64,000 nucleotides of DNA from the NCBI RefSeq assembly GCF_002797495.1, contig NZ_PGEZ01000001.1, positions 620,001 through 684,000 on the forward strand. The letters run 5' to 3'. Each line of letters opens with the position of its first letter. Positions within the stretch are counted from its first letter, which is position 1. The notes under the pieces are model-generated. The model searched no databases. It was not told the origin of the DNA and saw nothing but the letters and a program-made list of their open reading frames with translations. This stretch comes from Mumia flava. Lineage in GTDB: Bacteria; Actinomycetota; Actinomycetes; Propionibacteriales; Nocardioidaceae. Positions 1-12,502 of the stretch are shown here, piece after piece. The position numbers were made by a program, and so were the translations under genes.

Positions 1-3861
<3,861 letters not shown>

Positions 3862-3954
3862 GGAACCTCCAGGGTTAGGTTTCAATCCAGTGCCGGCGCG
3901 CGAACCACGGTGTCCGTCGAGCGGCTTCGTTGTGTGCCAGATTCACGGCGCCAC

Positions 3955-4023
3955 GTTTCGTGGTCGGCGTATTCACGTTTCGCAGAAGTGACACTTCCCC
4001 CGGTTTTGTTACGCCGACGTTTC
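3955..4023 (-). promoter_or_regulatory. GlnR-type boxes upstream of amtB
   Basis: Read on the minus strand, GTCAC (3992-3988), six bases, then GAAAC (3981-3977) reproduces the actinobacterial GlnR half-site pair gTnAc-N6-GaAAc. Two further five-base positions follow at the same 11-base spacing, a poor one (ACGCC, 3970-3966) and a second GAAAC (3959-3955). Further upstream a GAAAC-N6-GTAAC pair lies at 4023-4008. The regular one-helical-turn spacing in front of an amtB-glnB-glnD operon makes GlnR control likely. It is inferred from known Streptomyces and mycobacterial boxes; no glnR gene is in the window. Confidence 0.7.
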
Positions 4024-4112
4024 CCAGTTGCGCGACCGCAGGAATGTGCTCGCACCCGCTCCCCCGCGTGCCGCGGTAGGCGCTGACCCTCGTCCGGGTG
4101 AGGATGGGCTGC

Positions 4113-5999
4113 ATGCCGAAGCGACTGCTCCCCCCGCTCGCCGCACTCGCTCTCGTCGCCGGCCTGGCCACCGCCTGCAGCGACCCCACGCCCGACGCCG
4201 AGCCGCTCGCGGAGGATCTGGCCACGGCTCTGGAGGCCCTCGACCTCTCCACGGTCCCGCTCGACGCCACCGAGGCCCAGAGCCAGGTGACCGCGATCAC
4301 CGAGGACCTCGGCGAGCGACGTCCCACGGTCGAGGTGAGCGACGTCGAGCAGGGCGAGACCACCGCCGACGTCACACTTGCGTACGCCTGGCCGGTCGCC
4401 GACGACGTCACCTGGTCGTACGAGACGCAGGCCCGCCTCGACCTGGTCGAGGACACCTGGCAGGTGCACTGGGACCCTGCGCTGCTCGTCGCCGACATGG
4501 GGCCCGACGAGCGGCTCGAGATCGAGCGGGTCACGCCGGTGCGAGGCAACGTGCTCGCCGGCGACGGCACGGTGCTCGTCGGGCCGCGCGCGGTCCAGCG
4601 GATCGGGATCGACAAGACGCTCGTCCCAGCGGCACGCCAGGCGACCTCTGCCCGTGACCTGGCCCGCCTCGTCGGCGTCGATGCGCCCGACTTCGTACGC
4701 TCCGTCGCCGCCGCGGGTCCGAGGGCCTTCGTCGAGGCGATCGTGCTCCGCACCGCCGACGCGCCCTCCTCCGGACGGATCGAGGCGATCCTCGGGGCCC
4801 GGTCGTTGGACGACGAGCTTCCGCTCGCCCCGACCGCGAGCTTCGCGGCGCCGATCCTCGGCACCGTGGGTGAGGCGACCGCCGAGCTGATCGAGCAGAG
4901 CGACGGGCGGCTCGAGGTCGGCGACCGGACCGGCCTCTCGGGTCTGCAGCTGCGCTACGACGAGTCGCTGCGCGGCCGCGACGGCTGGGTGATCACCCGC
5001 GTGAGCGAGGTCGAGGACGACCCGGCCAACCCCGCGCCCGAGATCGAGCCGAGCACAGCCTTCGAGCAGCCCCCCGAGCCGGGTGAGCCGTTGCGGACCA
5101 CGTTCTCGCGGCAGGCGCAGAGCGCGGCCGAGCGGATCCTGTCGGGCAGCCGTCCGGCCAGCGCGCTCGTGGCGCTGCGCGCGTCCGACGGCGCGATCCT
5201 CGCCGCTGCGGTCAACGACCGGGCCGGCGGCCAGCCGATCGCCAACTACGGGCGGTACGCCCCGGGGTCGACGTTCAAGCTGGTCGCGGCGCTGGGACTG
5301 CTGCGTGCCGGGGCGACGCCCTCGACCACGCTGAGCTGCCCGCGCGCGGTGGTGGTCGACGGCAAGCGGTTCGAGAACTACGACGGCTATCCCGCGTCGG
5401 CGAACGGTCGGATCCCGCTGCGGAGCGCGATCGCGCAGTCCTGCAACACCGCGATGATCAACGCGCGTGGCCGCATCGACCAGGCCGGTCTCGCCGACGC
5501 GGCTGCGTCGCTCGGGATGGGCGTCGACCAGGACCTCGGGTTCCCCGCGTACTTCGGCGAGGTCCCGACCCCGGCCGAGACCCGCACCGAGCACGCCGCC
5601 TCGATGATCGGTCAGGGCCGCATCACGGCGGCCCCGCTCACGATGGCGACCGTCGTGGCATCGATCACGTCCGGGGCGACCACCGTCCCGTACCTGCTGC
5701 CCGAGGTCGCGCAGCCCGAGGTCGAGAGCACGCTCACCAAGGCGGAGGCGTCCGACCTGCGCGCGATGATGCGCGCAACCGTCGCTCAGGGCAGCGGCCG
5801 CGTGCTCCAAGGTCTCGGGCCGGGCATCGGAGCGAAGACAGGCACGGCGGAGTACGGCTCACCCGTCCGTACGCACGCCTGGATGGTCGCCTCCGACCCG
5901 AGGCACGACCTCGCGGTCGCGGTCTTCGTCCAGAACGGCGACTCCGGCTCCGGCGTCGCCGGTCCCCTGCTCAGGAAGTTCCTGCAGGCCGTGCGCTGA
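4113..5999 (+). CDS. Penicillin-binding lipoprotein, class B transpeptidase
   Basis: Secreted, probably lipid-anchored DD-transpeptidase that cross-links peptidoglycan. The 628-residue product starts with a signal peptide ending LATAC (Cys22, a slightly atypical lipobox). It continues with an NTF2-like/MecA-N region (about 30-150), a PBP dimerisation region and a C-terminal transpeptidase domain. All three catalytic motifs are present: S386-T-F-K, S443-C-N and K575-T-G. This layout matches the actinobacterial PBP-lipo class rather than FtsI. I chose ATG 4113 so that the signal peptide begins MPKRLL. GTG 4098 and ATG 4104 are in frame but add residues before the charged N region. Monocistronic, converging on ftsY. 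Confidence 0.92.
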   Translation: MPKRLLPPLAALALVAGLATACSDPTPDAEPLAEDLATALEALDLSTVPLDATEAQSQVTAITEDLGERRPTVEVSDVEQGETTADVTLAYAWPVADDVTWSYETQARLDLVEDTWQVHWDPALLVADMGPDERLEIERVTPVRGNVLAGDGTVLVGPRAVQRIGIDKTLVPAARQATSARDLARLVGVDAPDFVRSVAAAGPRAFVEAIVLRTADAPSSGRIEAILGARSLDDELPLAPTASFAAPILGTVGEATAELIEQSDGRLEVGDRTGLSGLQLRYDESLRGRDGWVITRVSEVEDDPANPAPEIEPSTAFEQPPEPGEPLRTTFSRQAQSAAERILSGSRPASALVALRASDGAILAAAVNDRAGGQPIANYGRYAPGSTFKLVAALGLLRAGATPSTTLSCPRAVVVDGKRFENYDGYPASANGRIPLRSAIAQSCNTAMINARGRIDQAGLADAAASLGMGVDQDLGFPAYFGEVPTPAETRTEHAASMIGQGRITAAPLTMATVVASITSGATTVPYLLPEVAQPEVESTLTKAEASDLRAMMRATVAQGSGRVLQGLGPGIGAKTGTAEYGSPVRTHAWMVASDPRHDLAVAVFVQNGDSGSGVAGPLLRKFLQAVR

Positions 6000-6009
6000 C
6001 CCCACTCGT

Positions 6010-6075
6010 CCCCGATTCGTCGACTTGCGGCGGGATTGCCTCCCGCAGATCCGACCGCAACTCGACGAATCGGGG
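6010..6075. terminator. Long inverted repeat between convergent genes
   Basis: Two 21-base arms (6010-6030 and 6055-6075) are complementary with one mismatch. The left arm begins CCCCGATTCGTCGA and the right arm ends TCGACGAATCGGGG. A small inner hairpin (GCGGG...CCCGC, 6029-6045) fills the loop. It lies between the stop of the penicillin-binding protein and the stop of ftsY, so it can terminate both. The moderately GC core CGATTCGTCGA differs from the local composition, so it may be one copy of a dispersed palindromic repeat. Confidence 0.7.
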
Positions 6076-6083
6076 TCGGGCGG

Positions 6084-7289
6084 TCACTCCAGGAGGGCGT
6101 CGACGAAGCCCTCCGGCTCGAAGGGGGCGAGGTCGTCGGCGCCCTCGCCGAGACCGACGAGCTTGACGGGGACGCCGAGCTCGCGCTGGACCGCGATCAC
6201 GATCCCGCCCTTCGCCGTACCGTCGAGCTTGGTCAGCACGATCCCGGTCACGTCGACGACCTCGGCGAAGACACGCGCCTGGGTCAGGCCGTTCTGGCCG
6301 GTGGTCGCGTCGATCACGAGCAGCACCTCGGTCACCGGGGCCTGCTTCTCGATCACGCGCTTGACCTTGCCGAGCTCGTCCATCAGCCCGGCCTTGGTGT
6401 GCAGCCGGCCTGCGGTGTCGACGACGACGGTGTCGTAGCCGCCCTCCTTGCCGGTCTTCACCGCGTCGAACGCGACGCTCGCGGGGTCGCCGCCCTCGGG
6501 CCCGCGTACGGTCGGGACCCCGACGCGCTCACCCCAGGTCTGCAGCTGGTCGGCGGCGGCGGCGCGGAAGGTGTCGGCAGCGCCGAGGATCACCTGGTCG
6601 CCGTCGGCCACCAGGACGCGCGCGAGCCGCCCGACGGTCGTCGTCTTGCCGGTGCCGTTGACCCCGACGACGAGGACCACGCCCGGTGCGTCCGTGCCGG
6701 TGGCGGCCAGGGAGCGGTCCATGCTCGGGTCGACGAGGGCGACGAGCTCCTCGCGCAGCACCGCGCGGGCACGGGACGGGTCGGACGCCCCTTCGACCCG
6801 CAGCCGGGTCCGCAGGGTCTCGACGAGCTCCTGCGTCGGGGCGACGCCGACGTCGGCGCCGATCAGGGTGTCCTCGATCTCTTCCCAGGTGTCCTCGTCG
6901 AGGCGCTCCCGGCTGAGCAGGGCGAGCAGGCCGCGGCCCAACGAGGACTGCGACCGCGACAGACGCTCGCGCAGCCGGGTGAGCCGGCCGGCGGTCGGCG
7001 CGGGCGTCTCGACCTCCGGCGCGAGCGTCTCCTGCTCGGCGACGTCGAGACCGGTCTCGTTGTCGGTGTCGGCCTCGTCGAGCTCGCCGGCGTCGGGCAG
7101 GACCGGCTCGAGTCCCTCGCCGGTCTCCGCGACCGGCTCCTCCGGGTGCTCGCGCATGTGGTCGAGACGGCGGTCGACGGTGTCGGCGGGCGGCAGCGCC
7201 CGGCCCCGCGCCGAGATCACGAGCGCAGCGAGGACGCCGAGCACGAGGACGGCGACGGCGAGGACGATGAAGAGCTGGGTCGCGTTCAC
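6084..7289 (-). CDS. ftsY: Signal recognition particle receptor FtsY
   Basis: GTPase that docks ribosome-SRP complexes at the membrane. The 401-residue protein opens with one hydrophobic helix (about residues 5-27), as in other actinobacterial FtsY proteins. An acidic linker rich in E and D follows, then the helical N domain (about 100-190) and the G domain with GVNGTGKTTTVGRL (P loop), DTAGRLH (G3) and TKLDGTAKGG (G4). The start is GTG at 7289. A TAGGAT hexamer lies eight bases upstream, so the mRNA may be nearly leaderless. ffh is not in the window. Confidence 0.96.
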   Translation of the reverse strand: MNATQLFIVLAVAVLVLGVLAALVISARGRALPPADTVDRRLDHMREHPEEPVAETGEGLEPVLPDAGELDEADTDNETGLDVAEQETLAPEVETPAPTAGRLTRLRERLSRSQSSLGRGLLALLSRERLDEDTWEEIEDTLIGADVGVAPTQELVETLRTRLRVEGASDPSRARAVLREELVALVDPSMDRSLAATGTDAPGVVLVVGVNGTGKTTTVGRLARVLVADGDQVILGAADTFRAAAADQLQTWGERVGVPTVRGPEGGDPASVAFDAVKTGKEGGYDTVVVDTAGRLHTKAGLMDELGKVKRVIEKQAPVTEVLLVIDATTGQNGLTQARVFAEVVDVTGIVLTKLDGTAKGGIVIAVQRELGVPVKLVGLGEGADDLAPFEPEGFVDALLE

Positions 7290-7342
7290 GAGTCACGATC
7301 CTACGGGCCGCAGTGCGCCGCGCGGCGCACCGCCGTCCACCG

Positions 7343-7383
7343 CCGCGGAGCGCGCCGCGGCACGCCCACGACGCGCTCCGCGG
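7343..7383. repeat. 12-bp-arm hairpin in the ftsY-proV intergenic region
   Basis: CCGCGGAGCGCG (7343-7354) and CGCGCTCCGCGG (7372-7383) are perfectly complementary across a 17-base loop. The region lies between divergently transcribed genes, so this is not an ordinary terminator. It could be an operator or a structured element in the ftsY or proV upstream region. About 160 bases separate it from the proV start. No other clear feature is seen in 7290-7546. Confidence 0.5.
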
Positions 7384-7546
7384 AACATCACAAGTGTGTT
7401 TCAGCCCACGATTCCGGGCCCCGGTGGTCGGTGCGGGCTGGAACCGGTTGTTAGTGTGAAAGACCGGGTTACCAGTTTCAGCAGAATCTCAGGTTGATCG
7501 AGTCGTGGTGAGTGCGTCGGCGATCAGCCGCGTTCCGAGGAGTCAC

Positions 7547-8764
7547 GTGCACGCGATCGAAGCGAACGAGGTCTACAAGGTCTTCGGTCGCCGACCGAAG
7601 GCCGGGGTCGACCGACTGAAGCGTGGCGAGACACGCAACGACCTGCTGCAGGACAACACGACCGCAGCGGTCATCGACGCCTCCTTCGAGGTCGGCGAGG
7701 GCGAGATCTACGTCGTGATGGGGCTCTCGGGCTCGGGCAAGTCGACGCTGATCCGGATGGTCAACGGCCTCCTCGAGCCCACCGCCGGCACCATGGAGGT
7801 CTACGGCGAGGACATCACCAAGCTCGACACCAAGGGTCTGCGTCGGGTCCGGCGCGACAAGGTCAGCATGGTCTTCCAGCACTTCGCGCTGCTGCCCCAC
7901 CGCACCGTCGGCGAGAACGCCGCGTACGGGCTCAAGGTGCAGGGCCTGAACCGCTCCGACCGCGAGGCCAAGGCCGAGGAGGCTCTCGGCATGGTGGGTC
8001 TCGAGGGCTGGGGCGGCTCGATGCCCGGCGAGCTCTCGGGCGGGATGCGCCAGCGCGTCGGTCTGGCCCGCGCGCTCGCAGCAGGCACCGACATCATGCT
8101 GATGGACGAGGCGTTCAGCGCCCTCGACCCGTTGATCCGTCGCGAGATGCAGGACCAGCTCGTCGAGCTGCAGAGCAAGCTCGGCAAGACCGTGCTCTTC
8201 ATCACCCACGACCTGAACGAGGCGATGCGGCTCGGCGACCGGATCGCGATGATGCGCGACGGCCGGATCGTGCAGATCGGGACCGCCGAGCAGATCCTCA
8301 ACGATCCCGCCAACGACTACGTCGCCCAGTTCGTCCAGGACGTCGACCGGACCCGCGTGCTCTCGGCCTCGTCGGTGATGGAGCCCGCGGTCGCGGTGCT
8401 CGGCGCGGAGCAGGGGCCCCGGACGGCGCACAAGCTGATGCGCGAGCACCAGATCTCGAGCCTCATGGTCACCGACCGCCAGAAGCGGCTCGCCGGGATC
8501 GTCGAGGAGGACGACGTCGCCGAGGCCGTGCGCGCCGGCAAGGACTCGCTCGACGGTGCGCTCCGGTCGGTCGCCACCGTGCACCCGGACACGATGATCG
8601 CGGACCTCCTCGGAGCCTCGTACCAGAGCGCGGCGATCGCGGTGGTCGACGACGACGGCCGGCTGTGCGGGGTCATCCCCCGGGTGACCCTGCTCAACGC
8701 GCTCGGCCCGAACGACGCGGCAGTCGAGCTCACCGGCCCGACGAGCACGGAGGTGCCGGCATGA
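7547..8764 (+). CDS. proV: Glycine betaine/proline-type ABC transporter, ATPase
   Basis: Energises uptake of a quaternary-amine osmoprotectant. The 405-residue protein contains Walker A GLSGSGKST (about residue 59), signature LSGGMRQRVGLARA, Walker B IMLMDEAFSALDP and switch FITHDL. A C-terminal region with two CBS-like repeats (about 265-395) is the part that senses ionic strength in OpuA-type ATPases. I chose GTG 7547 because GAGGAG lies four bases upstream; GTG 7505 would add 14 residues. It overlaps proW by ATGA and forms a three-gene unit with proW and proX. Confidence 0.92.
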   Translation: MHAIEANEVYKVFGRRPKAGVDRLKRGETRNDLLQDNTTAAVIDASFEVGEGEIYVVMGLSGSGKSTLIRMVNGLLEPTAGTMEVYGEDITKLDTKGLRRVRRDKVSMVFQHFALLPHRTVGENAAYGLKVQGLNRSDREAKAEEALGMVGLEGWGGSMPGELSGGMRQRVGLARALAAGTDIMLMDEAFSALDPLIRREMQDQLVELQSKLGKTVLFITHDLNEAMRLGDRIAMMRDGRIVQIGTAEQILNDPANDYVAQFVQDVDRTRVLSASSVMEPAVAVLGAEQGPRTAHKLMREHQISSLMVTDRQKRLAGIVEEDDVAEAVRAGKDSLDGALRSVATVHPDTMIADLLGASYQSAAIAVVDDDGRLCGVIPRVTLLNALGPNDAAVELTGPTSTEVPA

Positions 8765-9699
8765 CGATCCTCGCCGAGAACGTCGAAGGCACGTTCATCC
8801 CCCGGATCAACGTCGGCGACTGGTTCACCGACCTGTTCGACTGGATCACCGACAACTTCTCGGGGTTCTTCTCCACCGTCAGCGACATGATCGAGGGTTC
8901 GGTGGACGGCATCATCACGGTGCTCGACACCCCGGGGCCGGTCCTGATGGCGGTCGTCTTCGCCCTGCTCGCCTGGCTGGCGCACGGCTGGAAGCTCGCG
9001 CTGGGTTCGCTGCTGGGCCTGCTGTTCATCATCAGCGTCGACCAGTGGACCAACGCGATGGAGACGCTGGCGCTGGTCGCGGTCGCGACGGTGATCGCTC
9101 TGGTGATCGGCATCCCGCTCGGGATCTGGGCGTCGCGCTCGCCCCGGGTGAGTGCCGTCGTCAAACCGGTGATGGACCTGCTGCAGACCATGCCGGCGTT
9201 CGTCTGGCTGATCCCCGTGGTCACGCTCTTCAGCATCGGCGAGGCGGCCGGCGTGGTCGCGACCGTGATCTTCTGCGTCGCGCCCGCCGTCCGGCTCACC
9301 GAGCTCGGCATCCGGCAGGTCGACTCGGAGGTCGTCGAGGCCGGTCAGGCCTTCGGCAGCTCCTCGGGACAGATCCTGCGCGGGATCCAGATCCCGCTCG
9401 CGATGCCGACGATCATGGCCGGCGTCAACCAGGTGATCATGCTCGCCCTCTCGATGGCCGTCATCGCCGGCCTCGTCGGCGCGGGTGGTCTCGGCGGCGA
9501 GGTCACCTCCTCGATCGCGACCCTCGATCTCGGGCTCGGCTTCGAGGCCGGCCTGTCCGTGGTCGCCCTCGCGATCTACCTGGACCGCGTCACGGCGTCG
9601 ATCGGGCAGAACCGCGGCCAGCGGCCGAACGCCCTCAGCGTTCTCAAGGAGCGCTACCGCTCGGCGCGTGCCATGGCCAGCTCGGCCGGGACGAGCTGA
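8761..9699 (+). CDS. proW: Glycine betaine/proline-type ABC transporter, permease
   Basis: Membrane channel subunit, 312 residues. The amphipathic N-terminal segment (INVGDWFTDLFDWITDNF) is followed by several transmembrane helices and the ABC-permease EAA-type loop around EAGQAFGSSSGQILRGIQIP, which contacts the ATPase. The ATG overlaps the proV stop codon. An upstream in-frame extension into proV is not a credible start. The substrate class is inferred from the ATPase and binding protein on either side. Confidence 0.93.
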   Translation: MTILAENVEGTFIPRINVGDWFTDLFDWITDNFSGFFSTVSDMIEGSVDGIITVLDTPGPVLMAVVFALLAWLAHGWKLALGSLLGLLFIISVDQWTNAMETLALVAVATVIALVIGIPLGIWASRSPRVSAVVKPVMDLLQTMPAFVWLIPVVTLFSIGEAAGVVATVIFCVAPAVRLTELGIRQVDSEVVEAGQAFGSSSGQILRGIQIPLAMPTIMAGVNQVIMLALSMAVIAGLVGAGGLGGEVTSSIATLDLGLGFEAGLSVVALAIYLDRVTASIGQNRGQRPNALSVLKERYRSARAMASSAGTS

Positions 9700-9763
9700 C
9701 GCACCCCACTGACCTCGGACGCCGCGGAAGCGCCGTCCGGAGAAAAGATAGGAAGGAAGATAG

Positions 9764-10678
9764 ATGCGCAAGACACTGACAGCACGAGCAAGCGCCGTCG
9801 CGGCCACGCTCCTGAGCGTGGCGCTCCTGGCGAGCGCCTGCGGCTCGGACGACGGCGACTCGGACGGAGGGAGCTCGGGTGACGGTGGCGGCACCATCAA
9901 TCTCGGGATCATCCCTTCCTGGACCGACGGCCTGAGCACCGCGTACCTGTGGAAGAACGTCCTCGAGGGCGAGGGCTACACCGTCGAGATCACCGAGCTC
10001 AGCGAGGCCGCGCCGCTCTACGCCGGCCTGGCCAACGGCGACGTCGACGTCTACCCGTCGGCGTGGCCCGACGTGACGCACGCGTCCTACATGGAGCAGT
10101 ACGGCGACGACCTCGAGGACGTCGGCACGTACTACGACAACGCCAAGCTGACCGTCGCCGTGCCCGAGTACTCCGAGCTCAACTCGCTCGAGGACCTCAA
10201 GGGCAAGGGCGACCAGTACGACAACACGATCGTCGGCATCGAGAAGGGTGCCGGACTGACCAAGGTCGTGCAGGAGAGCGTCATCCCCGAGTACGGCCTG
10301 GGTGACGAGTACGAGCTCCAGACGTCGTCGACGACGGGCATGCTGACCGAGCTCCAGAAGGCGACGGACAACAACGAGGACATCATCGTCACGCTGTGGC
10401 GTCCGTACTGGGCGAACACCGCGTTCCCGGTGAAGGACCTCGAGGACCCGATGGGTGCGCTCGGCGAGCCCGAGGGCCTGCACGAGGTGGCCACCGCCGG
10501 CTTCTCCGACGAGTTCCCGGAGGTCGCGGAGATGATGGCCAACATGAAGCTCGACGACGAGCAGTACGGCTCGCTCGAGGACACCGTGGTCAACCAGTTC
10601 GAGGAGGGCCAGGAGGAAGAGGCGATCGACGCCTGGCTCGAGGAGAACCCGGACTTCATCGACAGCCTCCAGGGCTGA
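9764..10678 (+). CDS. proX: Glycine betaine/proline-type substrate-binding lipoprotein
   Basis: Extracytoplasmic binding protein of the OpuAC family, 304 residues. The signal peptide ends LLASAC with Cys26 as lipidation site, then an acidic glycine/serine linker. The mature domain begins INLGIIPSWTDG and is rich in Trp and Tyr (for example YPSAWPDV and VTLWRPYW), typical of the aromatic cages that bind quaternary ammonium. GGAAGGAAG precedes the ATG. Third gene of the importer, followed by a strong terminator. The exact ligand (betaine, proline betaine, choline) cannot be read from sequence. Confidence 0.92.
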   Translation: MRKTLTARASAVAATLLSVALLASACGSDDGDSDGGSSGDGGGTINLGIIPSWTDGLSTAYLWKNVLEGEGYTVEITELSEAAPLYAGLANGDVDVYPSAWPDVTHASYMEQYGDDLEDVGTYYDNAKLTVAVPEYSELNSLEDLKGKGDQYDNTIVGIEKGAGLTKVVQESVIPEYGLGDEYELQTSSTTGMLTELQKATDNNEDIIVTLWRPYWANTAFPVKDLEDPMGALGEPEGLHEVATAGFSDEFPEVAEMMANMKLDDEQYGSLEDTVVNQFEEGQEEEAIDAWLEENPDFIDSLQG

Positions 10679-10708
10679 CGCACCACGCGGCGCTCTGACG
10701 CCGTCGAC

Positions 10709-10745
10709 GAGACCCCCGGCCCGCATCGCGCGGACCGGGGGTCTC
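10709..10745. terminator. Bidirectional hairpin terminator after proX
   Basis: GAGACCCCCGG (10709-10719) pairs perfectly with CCGGGGGTCTC (10735-10745) around a 15-base loop, followed by GTTCGT. It sits between the convergent ends of proX and cydC and can serve both. Confidence 0.8.
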
Positions 10746-10762
10746 GTTCGTCCCGGTCGCTC

Positions 10763-12502
10763 TCAGGTGAGGGCGCGCCGGTCCTGCCCGGGCGGCGCCG
10801 CGGTGGCCCCGTCACCCACGACCGCTCCGGTGGCGCCGGCCGGGTGCCACGCGTCCAGTCGGACGCGCTCCAGGCCGCGTGCCAGGAACCGCGGATCGTG
10901 CGAGAGCACGAGCAGGGACCGGGCCGGGGCCAGCGCCAGCAGGTCGTCGACCAGCCGGTCGGCCGCCGACGGATCGAGGTGCTCGGTGGGCTCGTCGAGC
11001 ACGAGCACCCGATGGTCGGCGAGCAGCAGGCGGGCGAGCCCGAGGCGTTGGCGCTCGCCGCCGGACAGCCGGCGTCCGTTCTCCCCGACCTCGGTCTCCA
11101 ACCCGTCGGGCAGCCGGTCGAGCAGGGGGCCCAGCCCCGCGCCGCGCAGTGCGATCAGGAGCCGCTCGTCGTCGGCGTCGGGGTCGGCGATCCGCAGGTT
11201 CTCGCGCACGCTCGTGTCGAAGACGTGCTCGTCCTGTCGGAGCAGACCGATCCGAGCGCGTACGTCCGCTCCCGTCATCGTGGACGTCTCCACGCCGCCG
11301 ATCGTGATCGATCCGCCCCGGGGTGCCGCCAGGCGGAGGAGCGCCGCGGCCAGGGTCGACTTGCCCGCTCCGCTCGGTCCTGTCACCAGGACCGTGGCTC
11401 CTTCGTCCAGATCGAGGTCGAACCCCGCGACGAGGTCAGGGGCCTCTCCCCAGCCGAGCCGGAGGTCGCGGACGTGCAGGGCGACCGAGGACCGGGGCGC
11501 GACCGGGTCCTGCGGATCGCGCAGCGCCTCGTCGCGCTGCGCGGACAGCTCGAGGAGGCGACGGCGCGACAGGGTCGAGCGCTGCTCCTGGGCCACGATG
11601 CCGGGCACGGCCTCGAGCGGCTCCAGCAGCGCGAGCGGTGCCAGCACGACGACGGCGAGCAGCACGGGGTCCAGGTCGCCGGCCGCGACGGCGGCGACGC
11701 CGAGGCTCGCGATGCCGACGAGCGCCAGCGTCATCGCGAACCTGATCGCGAGGGTTCCGGCGCCGTCGAGGAACGCGGTGCGCCGCTCGGCGTGCGCGAG
11801 ACCCGACGACGCGGACGCGATCCGTCCGGCGTACGTGGCGGACGCGCCGTACGCGGCGATCTCCCGCGCCGCGCGGACCGACTCCGCCACCTCGGCGGCG
11901 AGCACGCCGCGCAGACCGGTCGTGGCGGCGCTGGCCGTACGGCCGCCGAAGCGGACGCCGGTCTCGGCCAGCAGCCATCCGAGGACCACGCACGCACCGA
12001 GCAGGACGCCGCCGGCGGGGAGGATCACGAGCACGAGCCCGACGACGACCCCCGCGCTGACGGCGGTGACGATCCGCGGGACGAAGACCCGGACCAGCAG
12101 GTCGCCGACGGCGTCGACGTCCCCGACGATCCTGGCCACCCGGTCGCCACGGCGCCCCGCGGCCAGCGTCGACGGCGCCAGGCGTTCGAGCCGCCGGTAC
12201 ACCGCCACCCGCAGATCCGTCCCGACCCGCAGCGCGCCGTCGTGGGTCGCGAGCCGCTCGGCGTAGCGCAGGGCCGCGCGCGCGATCCCGAACGCACGGA
12301 CGGCGACGATCGCGACCATCAGGTAGAGCACCGGAGGGTGCTGGGCGGCGCGCGAGATGAGCCAGCCCGAGGTCAGCAGGAGGCCGATCGACGCGAGGCT
12401 CGCGAGCACGCCGAGCACCGTCCCGCCGGCCAGCCGCCCTCGTGCGGTCCGCGACATCCCGCCGAGATCGCGCAGCAGCGCCGACGGCGACCCGCCGCTC
12501 AT
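10763..12502 (-). CDS. cydC: Thiol reductant ABC exporter subunit CydC
   Basis: Half of the heterodimeric CydDC exporter that moves cysteine/thiol reductant to the outside, needed for assembly of cytochrome bd. The 579-residue protein has a six-helix ABC membrane domain in the first 300 residues. A nucleotide-binding domain follows with GPSGAGKST, signature LSGGERQRLGLARLLL and VLVLDEPTEHLDP. ATG overlaps the cydD stop (ATGA). Last gene of cydA-cydB-cydD-cydC. Confidence 0.93.
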   Translation of the reverse strand: MSGGSPSALLRDLGGMSRTARGRLAGGTVLGVLASLASIGLLLTSGWLISRAAQHPPVLYLMVAIVAVRAFGIARAALRYAERLATHDGALRVGTDLRVAVYRRLERLAPSTLAAGRRGDRVARIVGDVDAVGDLLVRVFVPRIVTAVSAGVVVGLVLVILPAGGVLLGACVVLGWLLAETGVRFGGRTASAATTGLRGVLAAEVAESVRAAREIAAYGASATYAGRIASASSGLAHAERRTAFLDGAGTLAIRFAMTLALVGIASLGVAAVAAGDLDPVLLAVVVLAPLALLEPLEAVPGIVAQEQRSTLSRRRLLELSAQRDEALRDPQDPVAPRSSVALHVRDLRLGWGEAPDLVAGFDLDLDEGATVLVTGPSGAGKSTLAAALLRLAAPRGGSITIGGVETSTMTGADVRARIGLLRQDEHVFDTSVRENLRIADPDADDERLLIALRGAGLGPLLDRLPDGLETEVGENGRRLSGGERQRLGLARLLLADHRVLVLDEPTEHLDPSAADRLVDDLLALAPARSLLVLSHDPRFLARGLERVRLDAWHPAGATGAVVGDGATAAPPGQDRRALT

